DNA of 64,000 bases from JBBQNR01 sp963774075. GTDB lineage: Bacteria; Actinomycetota; Thermoleophilia; Solirubrobacterales; JBBDJG01. Below the pieces are notes generated by a model that was not told where the DNA came from, searched no databases, and saw only the letters and a program-made list of their open reading frames with translations. Positions within the stretch are counted from its first letter, which is position 1; each line of letters starts with the position of its first letter. Positions 1 to 11,825 of the stretch are shown piece by piece. The translations under genes were made by a program, and so were the position numbers. The stretch is from NCBI GenBank assembly GCA_963774075.1, contig CAVZDP010000006.1, positions 42,134 to 106,133 of the forward strand. The letters are read 5' to 3'.

Positions 1-87
1 ATCTGGCGGCTGTACCTGCGGGTGGCGCGTAGAGGCTTCGAGAGTGGCTTCCTCTCGGTCTACCAGGTGCGCAGTCACACTACATAG
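1..87 (+). CDS. C-terminal end of a probable cyclopropane-fatty-acid synthase-type methyltransferase (partial)
   Basis: An open frame enters from the left edge and ends at a TAG at 85-87, giving 28 residues. The visible tail (WRLYLRVARRGFESGF followed by LSVYQV) resembles the last helix and strand of SAM-dependent CFA-synthase-family methyltransferases, which end in a similar W-x-x-Y-L ... F ... G-x-L ... Q-V pattern. Only the C-terminus is present, so neither the SAM motif nor the substrate can be judged. It is convergent with the minus-strand gene that ends at 103. Confidence 0.45.
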   Translation: MWRLYLRVARRGFESGFLSVYQVRSHTT

Positions 88-102
88 AGCCTCTGCCGCT
101 GC

Positions 103-3048
103 TCATTTCGTGAACCTGAAGAGCGCGTCCCGCGTGACGCCCTCCCCGAGGTCGAGGTGCAGGGCCTTGCAAGAGCGAGCATAGGCCGTCGGCGTCTTCC
201 AGTTGAGCTGATAGTTGCCGTTGCCGAGGTTCCGGAGGCCCGAGCCGCCCGGCGCCACCTCCTCGAGCTGGTCCGTCGTGGTGCCGAGGCTGCAGGCGAG
301 CGAGGTGACGTTCATGTGCGCCGTGGAAAGGGTCGTGACCGGCGTTCCGTTCGCTGCCACCAACCGCCACTTGAGCGGCACCGCCTGCCCTGCCTTCACC
401 ACGTTCTCGGTCGGGGGGTTGTCGACCGGCGGCGTGAAGCCCTGGAAGTCCCAGGTGCGAACGCTCTTCGATGCCCCGGCGGCGATCGTAGTCTGGACCC
501 CGTCGACGTTGACGGTCACGACCCCGCCGCCGAGGTTGTCGACCGCGAAGCTGCCGTCCGGGCTCGAAGTGACCTTCGCCGTCACGCCGTTCGGGATGGA
601 GACGACCGTGCGCCCGCCGCCGAGCACGACCTGCGCGCTTCCCTGCACGACGGTGACAGTTACGCTCGAGCAGGTGACGACGACCTCGCTGCCCGCCGAG
701 ACCTTGAGCGTGAAGCCGCCGCAGACCGACAGCGTCACCTGGCCCGCCCCCGCGCCGACCGTGATCCTGACGCCGTCGGGGTCGGCGACGTCGGTGATCG
801 TCACGTTCAGGCCGGCCCGGTCTGTGATCGAGCCCGACGTGGTCGCGCCGTCGGCGAACGCGTTCGAGGCCGTCCCCGGGCTCGTGTCGAGCGGCGCGTG
901 GATGCCGTCGCCGTCGGGGTCCGTGTCGGTGCCGGAAATCTTGACCACGAATGCGTCCCCGAATCCGCCCAAGCTCGAGTCGAACCCGCCCGGGGTCGGA
1001 AAGTCGGCGGAGTGTGTCGTGCCAATCGCATAGCTGTTGCCGCTCGGATCCACCACCACGGCCTCGCCGTTCTCCTCAGACGCTCCGCCCAGGTAGGTGG
1101 AATGGGCGATGCTCGACCCAGTGGGCGACAGCTTTGTCAGGAAAGCGTCCTCACTGCCGTTGTAGGTCGTGTCGAACGCTCCCACCGTCGGGAAGTCGGA
1201 GGACAATGTGTTGCCGACGACGTAGGCGCTGCCCGAACCGTCCACCGCGATCGCGGAGGCCTCCTCTCCGAGAGAGCCGCCCAGATACGTCGAGTAGACG
1301 AGGGTCGAGCCGGTCGGGGAGAGCTTGGTGACGAATACCTCGTCAGCGCTCTGGCTGGTATCGAACCCTCCCGCGATCGGGAAGTCGGCGGAGTTGGTGA
1401 GACCCGTCACGTAGGCGCTTCCGAAAGCATCGAGTGCCACTGCCCCGCCGAACTCACTGGAAGTCCCGCCCAGGTAGGTCGCGAAGACGAGGTTCGAGCC
1501 GGTGGCGTCGAGCTTCGCCAGCACTGCGTCATTGATTCCGTTGTAGCTCGGGTCGAACGCTCCCACCGTGGCGGGAAAGTCCGCCGAGTCGGCGGTACCC
1601 GTCACGTATGCGCTCCCGCCGCCGTCGACCGCGATCCCGAATCCCTCACTCGGCGAGGCTCCGCTCAGGTAGGTGGAGTAGTCGAGGCTCGAGCCGGTGG
1701 GGTCGAGCTTCGACACGAACGCGTTGAAGAAGCCATCGAGGGTGGTGTCGAACGCGCCCGGGCTGGTGGGGAAGTCCAGCGAGGTCGTCGTACCGATCAC
1801 GTATGCGCTGCCGCTTCCGTCGACCGCGATCGCGTATCCCTGGTCCGAAGCACCTCCGCCGAGGTAGGTCGCGTAGACGAGGGTCGAGCCGGTGGGATCG
1901 AGCTTCGCCACGAGAACGTCCGGTTCGCCGTTATGGCTGGTGTCGAACGCACCCGGTGTGGGTGGAAAGTCCGGTCCCAGGCTGTAACCCGTCACGTATA
2001 CGCTGCCGCTCCCATCCACCGCGATGGCGTACTGATCCGATGGATTACCGCCGAAGTAGGTCGAATAGGCGATCGCGGGTCCGCCGCCGGCAAGCTTGGT
2101 GATGAAGCCGCTGTCGGAACCATCGCCATCGCGGCTCGAGTCGAACGACCCCGCGGTAATCGGGAAGTCCGTGGAGTCGGTGGCGCCTGACACATAGACA
2201 CTCCCGCCCGCGTCAACGGCGGCCCCGAGTCCCTGGTCGCCGCCGGCGCCACCCAGGAAGGTCGAGTAGGCGAGGCCTGGATCGATGACCAGCGGACGAG
2301 CACGGTTGAAACTGCCGAGCGTGAAGCCGTAGGAGCTGCCCGCCAGCGTGTAGCTGCTCTCCACCGCTACGCGCCTGCCGTCGACCGTCTGGTAGCTGAC
2401 GGGCCGCGCGTCGCGCAGCCGCCCGAGCGGCGTGTCGATCGCGAGCGCGCCGCCTGCTCCGAGCGAGACGCCGTCGGTCCCCGCATAGGCGAGACGAATG
2501 TCGGACGGGTCGGCGCCCGGAGCCAGCACGAACTCGTACTTGAGCTTGCCGGCCGGGCCGCGAAAGACCATGTCGATCCCCGGCCACAGGTCTCGGTAGA
2601 CGAGCCGTTCGTAGGTGGGCAGGCCCACGTGGCGCTCGGAGCCGGAGATGTAGTTGACCGTGCCGGCGGCGCGCCGCTCGACTTCAGGCCTCGCGGCCGG
2701 GTTGGCGCCAACGAAGCGCAGCTCGAGCGCGTGTCCGCGCTCACCGCGCTGGAAGGCGAGCACTGCCGCCTCGTCCGTAAAGAAGAACGAGAAGCCCGCG
2801 CCGCGGGCCTGATAGCGCACGTCGGGATCGGTCTGGCCGCCGTTGGGGACGAAGGTAAGCGGCGGCTTTCCCGAACCGGTCCCAACCGACGCCGTTCGGG
2901 GGCTCGTCTCGTCCACGATGGCTGCCGCCGTCAGAGCGAGGGCGAGCAGCAAGCCGACGACTAGAGGGCGCCACGGCGTCGTGGCAGCCAGCGGCCATGG
3001 CGGTACGGTCGACAACACCGGCGTGCGGCTGCGTACGGTCCAGTCCAT
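103..3048 (-). CDS. Secreted SBBP-repeat beta-propeller protein with C-terminal PxKF domain
   Basis: 981 aa. A hydrophobic segment at about residues 28-45 follows a basic, Trp-rich N-terminus and looks like a signal peptide or anchor. Residues ~65-250 match the domain that usually precedes SBBP repeats (it contains NGGQTDPDVRYQARG and ends near the first repeat). Seven SBBP-type repeats follow (YSTYLGG ... AVD..G.AYVTG ... DFP), each ~55-60 aa, consistent with a seven-bladed propeller. A beta-rich linker leads to a C-terminal PxKF-like domain (PPVDNPPTENVVKAG, then VPLKWRL, then YQLNWKT). A strong AGGAGG lies 8-9 nt before the ATG. The role is unknown; the architecture suggests a cell-surface or exported scaffold or binding protein. 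It is followed only by the partial gene at the window edge. Confidence 0.85.
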   Translation of the reverse strand: MDWTVRSRTPVLSTVPPWPLAATTPWRPLVVGLLLALALTAAAIVDETSPRTASVGTGSGKPPLTFVPNGGQTDPDVRYQARGAGFSFFFTDEAAVLAFQRGERGHALELRFVGANPAARPEVERRAAGTVNYISGSERHVGLPTYERLVYRDLWPGIDMVFRGPAGKLKYEFVLAPGADPSDIRLAYAGTDGVSLGAGGALAIDTPLGRLRDARPVSYQTVDGRRVAVESSYTLAGSSYGFTLGSFNRARPLVIDPGLAYSTFLGGAGGDQGLGAAVDAGGSVYVSGATDSTDFPITAGSFDSSRDGDGSDSGFITKLAGGGPAIAYSTYFGGNPSDQYAIAVDGSGSVYVTGYSLGPDFPPTPGAFDTSHNGEPDVLVAKLDPTGSTLVYATYLGGGASDQGYAIAVDGSGSAYVIGTTTSLDFPTSPGAFDTTLDGFFNAFVSKLDPTGSSLDYSTYLSGASPSEGFGIAVDGGGSAYVTGTADSADFPATVGAFDPSYNGINDAVLAKLDATGSNLVFATYLGGTSSEFGGAVALDAFGSAYVTGLTNSADFPIAGGFDTSQSADEVFVTKLSPTGSTLVYSTYLGGSLGEEASAIAVDGSGSAYVVGNTLSSDFPTVGAFDTTYNGSEDAFLTKLSPTGSSIAHSTYLGGASEENGEAVVVDPSGNSYAIGTTHSADFPTPGGFDSSLGGFGDAFVVKISGTDTDPDGDGIHAPLDTSPGTASNAFADGATTSGSITDRAGLNVTITDVADPDGVRITVGAGAGQVTLSVCGGFTLKVSAGSEVVVTCSSVTVTVVQGSAQVVLGGGRTVVSIPNGVTAKVTSSPDGSFAVDNLGGGVVTVNVDGVQTTIAAGASKSVRTWDFQGFTPPVDNPPTENVVKAGQAVPLKWRLVAANGTPVTTLSTAHMNVTSLACSLGTTTDQLEEVAPGGSGLRNLGNGNYQLNWKTPTAYARSCKALHLDLGEGVTRDALFRFTK

Positions 3049-3207
3049 CCCTTCCTCCTACTCCTGAGGGGAAGCTCTCGGACCATTCGCATGGCCATAG
3101 AGGTCGAGAACCGATTCCCTTGATCCGTGACCGAAGACGGGCGGAGGGCGAACTCGGCCGCTGGGTCGGCTCATTCGACGACCGTCTGCGCCGACCCTAT
3201 ACCCGCG

Positions 3208-3224
3208 CTTGCTGAGAAAGCAAG
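3208..3224 (-). terminator. Small hairpin just after clpB stop, possible terminator
   Basis: CTTGCT and AGCAAG form a perfect 6-bp stem around a 5-nt loop. The hairpin lies 12 nt beyond the clpB stop codon on the minus strand. There is no clear T-tract, so it is at most a weak terminator or an mRNA 3'-end structure. Confidence 0.3.
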
Positions 3225-3235
3225 TGCCGGCTTCC

Positions 3236-5890
<2,655 letters not shown>

Positions 5891-6058
5891 GCGGTCACCT
5901 CGATCGGTCGGTCCTGGGCTCGTCGCGGCGGAGCCGCTCCTCCAATTCCTCGATTCCCCCAATCAGCTCGGAGGCGAACACAGCACTGCGGAAAGCGTAA
6001 CCGGATTCGAGCCGCTCCCACCGGGGTGCCGCGCTGTGCCGTGTGCCCAGGTTCGCCG

Positions 6059-8665
6059 CTAGGGCTTCGTGCGCGAGTCGATCGACTTCAGGAACTTCAC
6101 GACCAGGTCGCGGTCCTTCGCGCTCCCGAGCTTGTCCGGCATCTTGCCGTTCGCCGTGCGGTGCTTGACGTTGCCCACTACGCAGGAGACGCTTTCGCAC
6201 GCGCCATTGTGGTAGTAGGGCGGGAGCATGTCGATCCCCAGCAGTGACGGCACGTTGTAGCCGGTGCCCCTGCCGTCCCCGTTGTAGTCGATCCCAAGCG
6301 CGTCCGGCGCCGCTCCAGCCACGCCGGTCGCGCTCACGGCGGCCGTCGCCTTCTCGTTGGCGCCGAGGTTCGCGCCGAGCTGGTTCCCAGCGCCGGGTAC
6401 GCCGAGGTTGAAGGATCCGATGTCACGCAGGAAGCGATTCAGGTACTGGACCCCGACCGGTGCTCCGAGGGTTGCGGGAGGCGTCGTCTCGGTGAAGATC
6501 TCGGTCGCCGCCGGCGGGGACGTGAAGTCCTTGGTGCTGATCGTCCACTTGCCGCCGACGTGACAGGCGGTGCAGCCGGCCGCGGCAAAGAGCGCTTTGC
6601 CGCGCCGCACCTGCGAGGCTGAAAGGCGGTTTCCGACCTTTCGGCTCGCGAACGGCGCCCTCGGGGTCCGCACGGCTAGCTTCACCCACTCACGGAGTGC
6701 CGTCATTGCTGGAACGGCGATGTTGCTGCCGGGCAGCGTGACCGTGTGCTGCGCCCGGTTCGCGTTTGCCTTCGCGAAGGCATTGACCACGCAGGGCGCT
6801 GCGTTGATGTCGCCGTTGTCGCCGAAGAGCAGCCCGTGGTTCGGGTCGAAGAGGCTCGTGGCCGGAGGCGGAGCGCTACACGGCAGGGCGGCCGCCAGGT
6901 TGCCCGGTCCGGAGACGTTGCGGATGTTGAGCTCGAAGTCCTCGACCTCGTCGAAGATCGCCGAGTAGTTGAGGACACGCTGGTCCGCCGCGTTGTTCGG
7001 GTTGAAGCTGGCGTTCAGGGGCACCGACTTGCGTGGCCCTGCGCCGAACTCCCACACCACGCTGTCCGTGAGGCCCTCGAAGTGGCAGCTAGAGCAGCTC
7101 TGCCAGCCCTCGCTCGAGAGCCGGTCGGTCGTCGACACCGAGGCCCCGGCGGGCCGGTTGAACAGACCGCGCGACGAGAAGAACATCTCGGCTCCGACCG
7201 CGACGACCTCCTCGGGTGAGCCGGGCGCCGGGAGCGGGGCGGTTCGAATCACGCTCACCACCCTGTCGGTCGCAAGGTCGACGACCGAGACGTTACGCGA
7301 CACGAAGTTGACGACGTAGGCACGCGTTCCCCTGCGATTGATCACGATCCCCTGCGGGAACTTGCCCGCGTTGTTGCCGCTCGTCGCCGGATTCGCGGGG
7401 TCGTTGAGGTCGATGTAGCGCGTCGTGTCGGCGTCGACTGTGTTGCTCAGCTTCCCATCGGGGGCGACGTTCGCCTTCACGAGCACATCGCTGCCGGAGG
7501 AGACGGCGTACGCGGCACCCGCGCCGCCCTGGTTCGTGAAGGCGATTCCCCAGACGTTGGCGAAGAACAGCTTCTTCTTCCCGGCCTCCGGCTGACGTGC
7601 GCCGAGGTGGAGGTTGATGAACTTGTTTGCTCCGGAGTCGACGGGGCTGCCGCTCCGCACGCCATCGAGCACGTTCACGAACGCCTGAGTGCTCACGTTG
7701 AACCGAAGCGGCCCGTCCGGCGAGGCGGCGATGTTGGGCAGATACGCTTGGTTCCCGCGGATCACGATGCTCTGGAGCTGGTTCGGGAACGCCGCTGTCG
7801 GGTCGGCCACCCCGTCGCCAGTGGAGTCGACCGTGAAGCCGGTGACCTGCGGCGCGATCGTTACTTTCGACGCGGGCCTGTAGCCGCGGATCTTCTTCGA
7901 CTTCGTCTTGATATTCAGGCGGCAGACAACCCCCTGCCTGCCGGCGTCGTCGCCCTGCCTGCCGCCGGGCTTCGTGAAGGAGAAGAACCCAGTCACGTAG
8001 AGCCGCTTGCTGTTCTTCGTCACGGCGAGCCCGCGCGGCTGGAAGTGGCGGCTGCGGTCGGGGTCGTTGCAGAGGCTTCTCTGAAGGTTGACGTGACCGA
8101 TGATCCGCGGGCCCGACGCTCTGCTTCGTCCCCTGCGACCGCGTTTGCCCTTCGCCCTGCTGCTCTGGGCGTCGATGACCGTGATCGTGTCCTGACCGCT
8201 GTTGGCCACGAAGGCTCGCCGGCCGTCGGGGGACACCACCACGTTCCAAGGCTCGGCGCCGGTCGTCAACGCGCCCTTCTTGCCCGAGCGCTTCTCGACG
8301 CGGGCGCGGAACCGCTTGGCGCTCGGCCTGGTGATCCTGATCACCGTGACCGTGCCGGAGGCGGAGTTCGCCACGAACGCGTAGCGGTTGTTGGGGTCGA
8401 GCGCGACGCTCTCCGGTTCGTCGCCGACCTTGATGTTGGCGATGACCTTGTTCGTCTTCGTGTAGATGACCGAGACACTGTCGCCCCCGGGGTTGACCGA
8501 CCAGACGAACTTCCCGTCCGCGGACATCGCGATGGGACTCGAGTAGGTCGGGGCGGAGAACTTCCGAGCGTTGGAAGCTGCGGGCATGGCGAGCGACAGC
8601 ACGGCCATGGCGAGAGCCACGAGCAGGGTGCGCCCGAGTCGCTGTCGGCCAGTCGAAAGACCCAA
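6059..8665 (-). CDS. Secreted YVTN-type beta-propeller protein with two CxxCH haem-binding motifs
   Basis: 868 aa. The start is a TTG at 8665 with GGAGGC just upstream, followed by a signal peptide (hydrophobic ~11-32). Residues ~35-480 carry YVTN/NHL-like surface propeller repeats (for example FVWSVNPGGDSVSVI, FVANSASGTVTVI, YVVNFVSRNVSVVDL). The second half has CSSCH and CTACH c-type haem motifs and a late PPYYHNG stretch like that of di-haem cytochrome c peroxidase (MauG/CcpA) families. Proposed role: extracytoplasmic electron-transfer or peroxidase-like protein; the substrate is unknown. Its position directly after ccmF and a CcmI-like gene on the same strand fits a protein needing covalent haem attachment. 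Confidence 0.8.
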   Translation of the reverse strand: MGLSTGRQRLGRTLLVALAMAVLSLAMPAASNARKFSAPTYSSPIAMSADGKFVWSVNPGGDSVSVIYTKTNKVIANIKVGDEPESVALDPNNRYAFVANSASGTVTVIRITRPSAKRFRARVEKRSGKKGALTTGAEPWNVVVSPDGRRAFVANSGQDTITVIDAQSSRAKGKRGRRGRSRASGPRIIGHVNLQRSLCNDPDRSRHFQPRGLAVTKNSKRLYVTGFFSFTKPGGRQGDDAGRQGVVCRLNIKTKSKKIRGYRPASKVTIAPQVTGFTVDSTGDGVADPTAAFPNQLQSIVIRGNQAYLPNIAASPDGPLRFNVSTQAFVNVLDGVRSGSPVDSGANKFINLHLGARQPEAGKKKLFFANVWGIAFTNQGGAGAAYAVSSGSDVLVKANVAPDGKLSNTVDADTTRYIDLNDPANPATSGNNAGKFPQGIVINRRGTRAYVVNFVSRNVSVVDLATDRVVSVIRTAPLPAPGSPEEVVAVGAEMFFSSRGLFNRPAGASVSTTDRLSSEGWQSCSSCHFEGLTDSVVWEFGAGPRKSVPLNASFNPNNAADQRVLNYSAIFDEVEDFELNIRNVSGPGNLAAALPCSAPPPATSLFDPNHGLLFGDNGDINAAPCVVNAFAKANANRAQHTVTLPGSNIAVPAMTALREWVKLAVRTPRAPFASRKVGNRLSASQVRRGKALFAAAGCTACHVGGKWTISTKDFTSPPAATEIFTETTPPATLGAPVGVQYLNRFLRDIGSFNLGVPGAGNQLGANLGANEKATAAVSATGVAGAAPDALGIDYNGDGRGTGYNVPSLLGIDMLPPYYHNGACESVSCVVGNVKHRTANGKMPDKLGSAKDRDLVVKFLKSIDSRTKP

Positions 8666-8709
8666 AGCCGCCTCCGAAGTGTGACTCTCTCACGCTCGAG
8701 GCGCGCAAG

Positions 8710-8997
8710 TCAAGGCTTCCGCTCGCCCTCCTCCAGGGCGTCCAGCCGGCGCAGCAACTCGACCGCCTCGCGCCGCAGGCCCGAGTCGACCCCCTGCCAG
8801 TCCTCCTGGGAGAGCTTGCCGGTCCGGTAGTCGAGCTCGGCGTCGCGGATCTCGCGGTACTTGGCCTCCTTGGCGTTCTCGAGCGAGGTGCGCTCCGGGT
8901 CCGGCGGGGCCTCGACAGGGGCGTGCCCAGAGCGCAGCGGCCCTGCGATCAGCGCAATCGCGAGGGCGATCACGACCAGTACGAGCAGAACCTCCAT
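8710..8997 (-). CDS. CcmI-like small membrane-anchored protein next to ccmF
   Basis: 95 aa. One N-terminal transmembrane helix (residues 3-20) is followed by a Pro-rich hinge and a charged helical segment containing AKYREIRDAELDYRTGKLS. That pattern is typical of the short proteins encoded beside ccmF in Gram-positive bacteria and recalls the N-terminal half of CcmI/CycH (membrane anchor plus helical region). It probably helps present apocytochrome c to the haem lyase. It lies 16 nt after ccmF and 44 nt before the di-haem propeller gene, so the three are probably one operon. The exact family assignment is inference from context and pattern. Confidence 0.65.
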   Translation of the reverse strand: MEVLLVLVVIALAIALIAGPLRSGHAPVEAPPDPERTSLENAKEAKYREIRDAELDYRTGKLSQEDWQGVDSGLRREAVELLRRLDALEEGERKP

Positions 8998-9013
8998 CCG
9001 GTGCGGCCTGGGA

Positions 9014-11221
9014 TCAGGCGCGCTTCAGCTCGCGCGCGAGGCGAGCGGCGTAGCTCGCGCTCACTCGCCGCCGCGCGCCGGAAGGCGCCGGCCAGATCGT
9101 GAGCAGACCTCCCGCGAACACGATCAGCGCACCGACCCAGATCCAGGTCACCAGCGGAGAGACGAGCACGCGGAAGGTGGCGGGCCGAGCCGCATTGGGG
9201 TAACTGGCGACGAGGCGCCTCAAGGCCACGCCGAGTGCGGCCGAGCGTTCCTCCTCGGGTAGCGACTTGGCCTGCCGGAAGACGTCGTCTCCCTTCCCGA
9301 TCACCGCGCGCAGGCCGCCGATGTCTGGAGCGACCGTCGTCCAGACATCGTGTCCGAGCCCAGCGCGGAGGCCGACCTCACTGGTCGCCTCGCCTTCGAA
9401 AAAGCGCGAGACGGCGCCCAGGCCGGGGTCGTTCGAGGGGAAGTAGCTGCGCTCGGTGTGAACGGCCTCGGCATTGCCCTCGCGGCGCACTCGCAGGTCG
9501 GCCCCGAGGTCGATCTTCTCGAGAGATCCGTTGGAGGCGACGTCGAGGTCGCCGGTCGGGCGAACGTACTCGATCTCGTAATCGCCGACCCGTGCGCGTT
9601 CCCCCGGCGCGAGCCTAACGTCACGGGCATCCTGGAAGGTCGACGAGGCGGCAACCCCAACGAGCAGCACCGTGACTCCCGCATGCACGAGGTAGCCTCC
9701 GTAGCGGCGCCTGTTCCGGCGCACGAGCGTGACGGCCGCTCGGGGCACCGAGTCGGAGGACATCGCCCGCCTCGCGCGAACGCCCCGCCAGAACTCCTGC
9801 ACCACGACGGCAATCACGAAGCTCCCCAAGCAGAACATCGCCAGCGCCGTCGGGCGCTCGGCGACGCCGCCGGCGACGAGCAGCACCGCCAGCGTCGCGA
9901 TCGCCGCTCCCGTCGGTAGCAGCAGCGCCTGTCGCAGGCCGGCCGCAGTGGTTCGCCGCCACGCCATGATTGGGCCGAAACCTGAAAGCAGCACGAGCAC
10001 CAGCGCGAGCGGGACCGTGTAACGGCTGAACCAGGGCGGGCCGACCGAAGACTGCTTGCCCGTCACTACCTCGGAGATGAGCGGGAAGAAGGTTCCCCAG
10101 AGGATCACGAAGCAGAGGCCCACCAGGGCCAGGTTGTTCAGTAGGAAAACCGCCTCGCGCGATAGCAGCGAGTCGAGACGGTGCTCCGAGCGAAGCTCCG
10201 ACGATCGCGACACGACGAGCGCGATCGAGCCCGCGACCAGCGTGACTATCAAGACCAGGAACGGTACGCCCAGCGTCGAGGCGCCGAAGGCGTGAATCGA
10301 GTTGAGGATGCCCGAGCGGACGAGGAAGGTGCCGAGGATGGCCAGAATCCCGGTGGCGAGCACGAGCGAGACGTTCCAGGCCTTGAGCATGCCGCGCTTC
10401 TCCTGAACCATCGCCGAGTGAAGGAACGCCGTCCCTGTCAGCCATGGCATCAGCGACGCGTTCTCCACCGCGTCCCACCCCCAGTAGCCGCCCCACCCGA
10501 GCTCCGAGTAGGACCAGCGTGCCCCGAGGACGATCCCGATGCCCAGGCAGAGCCATGCCGCGAGCGCGAAGGGACGAACGGTTCGAATCCAGTCCGAGCT
10601 CAGCCTCCGAGAGGCGAGAGCGCCGACGGCGAACGCGAACGGCACCGTGAACAGCGTGTAGCCCGAGTAGAGCATCGGCGGGTGGACCATCATCGCGGGG
10701 TGTCTGAGCAGCGGGTTGAGGCCGAGGCCCTCGAGAGGCACTGGGCTGGCGCGGGCGAAGGGGGTCTCGAAGAAGATGAGCAGGCCACAGAAGAACGCCG
10801 CCAATCCGAGCAGGACCGCGGTGGCGTAGGGGACCATGTCGAGTGCACGCCTGCGGGTGATGAAGAGGATGGCGCTCGACCACAGGCTCAGCAGCAGCAC
10901 CCACAGGAGCAGCGACCCTTCCTGAGACGACCAGATCGCCGTCGCCTGATAGAAGGCGGGCGTCGTGGTGGAGGAGTGCGTGGCCACGAGCTCGAACGAG
11001 AAGTCCGAGCGCAGGAAGGCCACGATCAGGATCGTGAAGCAGACGCCGAGCGTTGCGGCCAGGGCGTACATCGCTCGGCGGCCGGAGGCCACGAGCGCGC
11101 GCCCGCTCCAGCGGCCGGCGACGAGGGAGGCCTCCCCCCTGCGGGCGCCGGCGAGCGACACGACGATGCCGTAGACGGCGATCGCCAGCGCAAGAATCAG
11201 CAGGGCGCGGCCGGCGAGCAT
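9014..11221 (-). CDS. ccmF: Cytochrome c-type biogenesis protein CcmF (haem lyase subunit)
   Basis: 735 aa polytopic membrane protein with about 14 hydrophobic helices. The haem-handling WWD-type motif is visible as WGGYWGWDAVENASLMPWL near residue 230. A periplasmic loop (about 550-660) precedes the last helix, as in CcmF/NrfE. CcmF receives haem from CcmE and ligates it to CxxCH cysteines of apocytochromes outside the membrane. ATG start at 11221. It is first in a minus-strand operon with a CcmI-like protein and a two-haem protein. The chaperone CcmE is encoded separately at 31.0-31.4 kb. Confidence 0.95.
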   Translation of the reverse strand: MLAGRALLILALAIAVYGIVVSLAGARRGEASLVAGRWSGRALVASGRRAMYALAATLGVCFTILIVAFLRSDFSFELVATHSSTTTPAFYQATAIWSSQEGSLLLWVLLLSLWSSAILFITRRRALDMVPYATAVLLGLAAFFCGLLIFFETPFARASPVPLEGLGLNPLLRHPAMMVHPPMLYSGYTLFTVPFAFAVGALASRRLSSDWIRTVRPFALAAWLCLGIGIVLGARWSYSELGWGGYWGWDAVENASLMPWLTGTAFLHSAMVQEKRGMLKAWNVSLVLATGILAILGTFLVRSGILNSIHAFGASTLGVPFLVLIVTLVAGSIALVVSRSSELRSEHRLDSLLSREAVFLLNNLALVGLCFVILWGTFFPLISEVVTGKQSSVGPPWFSRYTVPLALVLVLLSGFGPIMAWRRTTAAGLRQALLLPTGAAIATLAVLLVAGGVAERPTALAMFCLGSFVIAVVVQEFWRGVRARRAMSSDSVPRAAVTLVRRNRRRYGGYLVHAGVTVLLVGVAASSTFQDARDVRLAPGERARVGDYEIEYVRPTGDLDVASNGSLEKIDLGADLRVRREGNAEAVHTERSYFPSNDPGLGAVSRFFEGEATSEVGLRAGLGHDVWTTVAPDIGGLRAVIGKGDDVFRQAKSLPEEERSAALGVALRRLVASYPNAARPATFRVLVSPLVTWIWVGALIVFAGGLLTIWPAPSGARRRVSASYAARLARELKRA

Positions 11222-11320
11222 GCTCTCCCACTCTCAATCACGACGTCGAGCGAGTATCGCACGGCCCCGGCCGGCCCGCGTTCAGTCCCTCAAGCCGGGT
11301 CGATAGAGTGCGCGGCCGAG

Positions 11321-11815
11321 ATGCCCTTCGCCGTCTCCGGCTACGACTTCTCGCTCTTCCTTCACGTCACGGCCGTCGTGGTCGGCTTCGGCGCCACGTT
11401 CGCCGAGGCTCTCGCCTTCCCGGTCGCGATGAAGGTGGGCGCGAGGCATCTCCCGTACGTCCACCGCCTGCAACTGGCCATCAACCAGTGGCTCGCGACG
11501 CCCGCGCTCGTGATCGTGATCGCCACCGGCATGTACCAGGTTGCCGATCGGGACTTCGACCTCGGCGATTTCTGGCTCAGCGGGACGTTCACGATCGTGA
11601 TCGTGATCGGCGGGCTCATCGGCGCCTACTTCATCCCCACCGACCGGCGGCTCGCCGTGATGGTGGAGCGCGAGATCGCCGCCGCCGGCGACGGAGAGGT
11701 GGTCCTGTCCGACGAGTATCAGCGCAAGGCGCGCATGGAGGGGATCGTCGGGACCATCACCGGACTGCTCATCGTCGCGGCGATCTACCTGATGGTGACG
11801 AAGCCTGGGCTTTAG
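11321..11815 (+). CDS. DUF2269-like integral membrane protein
   Basis: 164 aa from ATG 11321. The same frame is open far upstream, but only as a shadow of ccmF. Four hydrophobic segments can be seen (about 8-30, 56-72, 85-105, 143-160). His14 in LFLHVTAVVVGFGATF and the RLQ.A.NQW region fit the predicted DUF2269-type four-helix membrane proteins often annotated only as hypothetical. It is divergent from ccmF across ~100 bp, so the two may share a regulatory region. Function unknown; no catalytic motif seen. Confidence 0.65.
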   Translation: MPFAVSGYDFSLFLHVTAVVVGFGATFAEALAFPVAMKVGARHLPYVHRLQLAINQWLATPALVIVIATGMYQVADRDFDLGDFWLSGTFTIVIVIGGLIGAYFIPTDRRLAVMVEREIAAAGDGEVVLSDEYQRKARMEGIVGTITGLLIVAAIYLMVTKPGL

Positions 11816-11825
11816 CCGCCCGCGC

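Noticed and set aside
157..2190. A 677-codon plus-strand frame opposite the SBBP gene
   Set aside because: Composition is Arg-rich and repetitive, typical of a shadow frame; the minus-strand protein has clear domains.
5891..6058. HAIR or CIRCE operator expected upstream of clpB
   Set aside because: I looked for the CTTGAGT-type and TTAGCACTC-type inverted repeats and found neither on either strand.
10181..11320. Long upstream extension of the DUF2269-like gene frame
   Set aside because: This part is antisense to ccmF and Glu/Arg-rich without hydrophobic helices; only the part from 11321 is protein-like.
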